From positions 1-44,049 of the forward strand of contig JADMJS010000135.1 in NCBI GenBank assembly GCA_018780435.1: a stretch of DNA of 44,049 bases, in the 5' to 3' direction. Source of the DNA: Myxococcales bacterium. GTDB taxonomy: Bacteria > Myxococcota_A > UBA9042 > GCA-2863065. The translations under genes were made by a program, and so were the position numbers. Of the stretch, positions 43,469-44,049 are shown piece after piece (the first letter of the stretch is position 1; each line of letters opens with the position of its first letter). Under the pieces are notes generated by a model that was not told the DNA's origin, did not search any database, and saw only the letters and a program-made list of their open reading frames with translations.

Positions 43469-44049
43469 GCGGCCGGGGAGCAGGCGCCCGCCGCCGGACG
43501 ACGACGGGGGCGCGCTCGTCATGCCGGGGCGGATGCGCACGTTCTGGCCGTCGGCGCGTCCGCGGTCGAGTGCCGCGCCGGGGCGGTAGGTGCCGCCGCG
43601 CATGGTGGAGGTGCTGGGGTAGCGCTTCTCGAAGAACTCGTCGAGGCCGGGATCACCGAGCCAGATGAGACCCTCTTGCTGGTGCACTACCTTCTGCGCG
43701 TCGAGGTGGTCGCGAAAGCCCATCACGACGCCCACTCGATAGGAGGCCTTGTCGCCGGCCCGGGCGCCGTGGCGGCGCTTGTACTTCTTCCAGAGGTCTT
43801 CGAGGACGCGGCTCAGGTAGTCGAAGGTGTATTCGGCGAGCTCCACGTTCTCCGGTGTACCGATGAGCTCGATCATCGACATGGCCTTGTCGCTCGCGAT
43901 GGACGACGTGCGAAGGAAGATGACCTTCACGAAGAAGTGCGAGACCAGCAGGTTCGCGAGCATCTTGAGCTCGGTGGACACGCGCCCCACCGGCTTGCCG
44001 ATGCGCCGGTAGACGTGCCCGTCGGGCGTGCCGGCTTCGGCGAGCTCGA
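43466..44049 (-). CDS. DUF2786-like protein, 5' end beyond the window
   Basis: The reading frame is open to the window edge, so the start is missing. The visible C-terminal ~194 residues contain LKMLANLLVSHFFVKVIF, ELIGTPENVELAEYTFDYLSRVLEDLWKKY and YRVGVVMGFRDHLDAQK. These are the conserved parts of DUF2786/DUF7168 proteins, which are often described as putative phage- or stress-related and have no firm function. The last ~40 residues are Arg/Gly/Ser-rich. The stop codon forms the start of repeat copy 3. Confidence 0.75.
   Translation of the reverse strand, partial: ELAEAGTPDGHVYRRIGKPVGRVSTELKMLANLLVSHFFVKVIFLRTSSIASDKAMSMIELIGTPENVELAEYTFDYLSRVLEDLWKKYKRRHGARAGDKASYRVGVVMGFRDHLDAQKVVHQQEGLIWLGDPGLDEFFEKRYPSTSTMRGGTYRPGAALDRGRADGQNVRIRPGMTSAPPSSSGGGRLLPGR

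Overview
The window is GC-rich chromosomal DNA, probably from a Myxococcota-like or other former deltaproteobacterial lineage. This is inferred from the many secreted lipoproteins with low-complexity Asp/Ala/Thr linkers, Cys-rich repeats, MopE-like Cys-Asp repeat proteins, a ferritin-like lipoprotein, and ordinary bacterial housekeeping genes (rsfS, rlmH, comF). No tRNA, rRNA, CRISPR array, transposase or integrase was seen.

Layout. 1-3405: two lipoprotein genes on the minus strand and a small gene overlapping a nucleotidyltransferase-fold gene. 3837-14424: a same-strand run built on a type I restriction-modification system. The order is hsdM, hsdS, an AbiJ-N/HEPN-like gene, a DUF3800 gene, a small unknown gene, hsdR, a PIN-like gene and a PD-(D/E)xK-like nuclease gene. 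HsdM carries an extra N-terminal XRE helix-turn-helix and HsdR an extra C-terminal S24 (LexA/CI-type) peptidase domain, so the two halves of a phage-type repressor are split over the methylase and the nuclease. A ribbon-helix-helix/GNAT toxin-antitoxin pair follows (14987-15794). The block from about 3.5 to 15.9 kb lies between two directly repeated remnants of the 3' end of a COG2907-like amine oxidase gene; an intact relative lies at 23035-24285.

16334-24285: ferritin-like and DUF1214 lipoproteins, a small lipoprotein, a cytochrome P450 and the intact amine oxidase. The P450 and the oxidase converge but are separated by about 1 kb that carries one unknown gene and is flanked by a 98-bp duplication of the P450 3' end. 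24417-27376: a radical SAM/SPASM enzyme translationally coupled to a membrane-anchored protein with five Tyr-Gly-X-Pro repeats (a candidate modified-peptide system), and an SDR oxidoreductase. 27645-30126: a patatin-like protein and a small lipoprotein.

30132-37377: an RND efflux operon (metallo-hydrolase, HlyD-type adaptor, RND pump, TolC-like channel) and a TetR regulator. The same 15-bp dyad precedes both the regulator and the operon, which suggests joint repression. 37488-41395: a beta-barrel protein and a lipoprotein sharing MopE-like repeats, then a secreted SNase-like protein. 41604-43293: rsfS, rlmH, comF. A DUF2786-like gene runs off the right edge.

A repeated sequence that begins at the stop codon is found after the first gene, after comF and after the last gene. 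Type I restriction with built-in repressor modules, the radical SAM/YGxP pair and this stop-codon repeat are the most unusual items.
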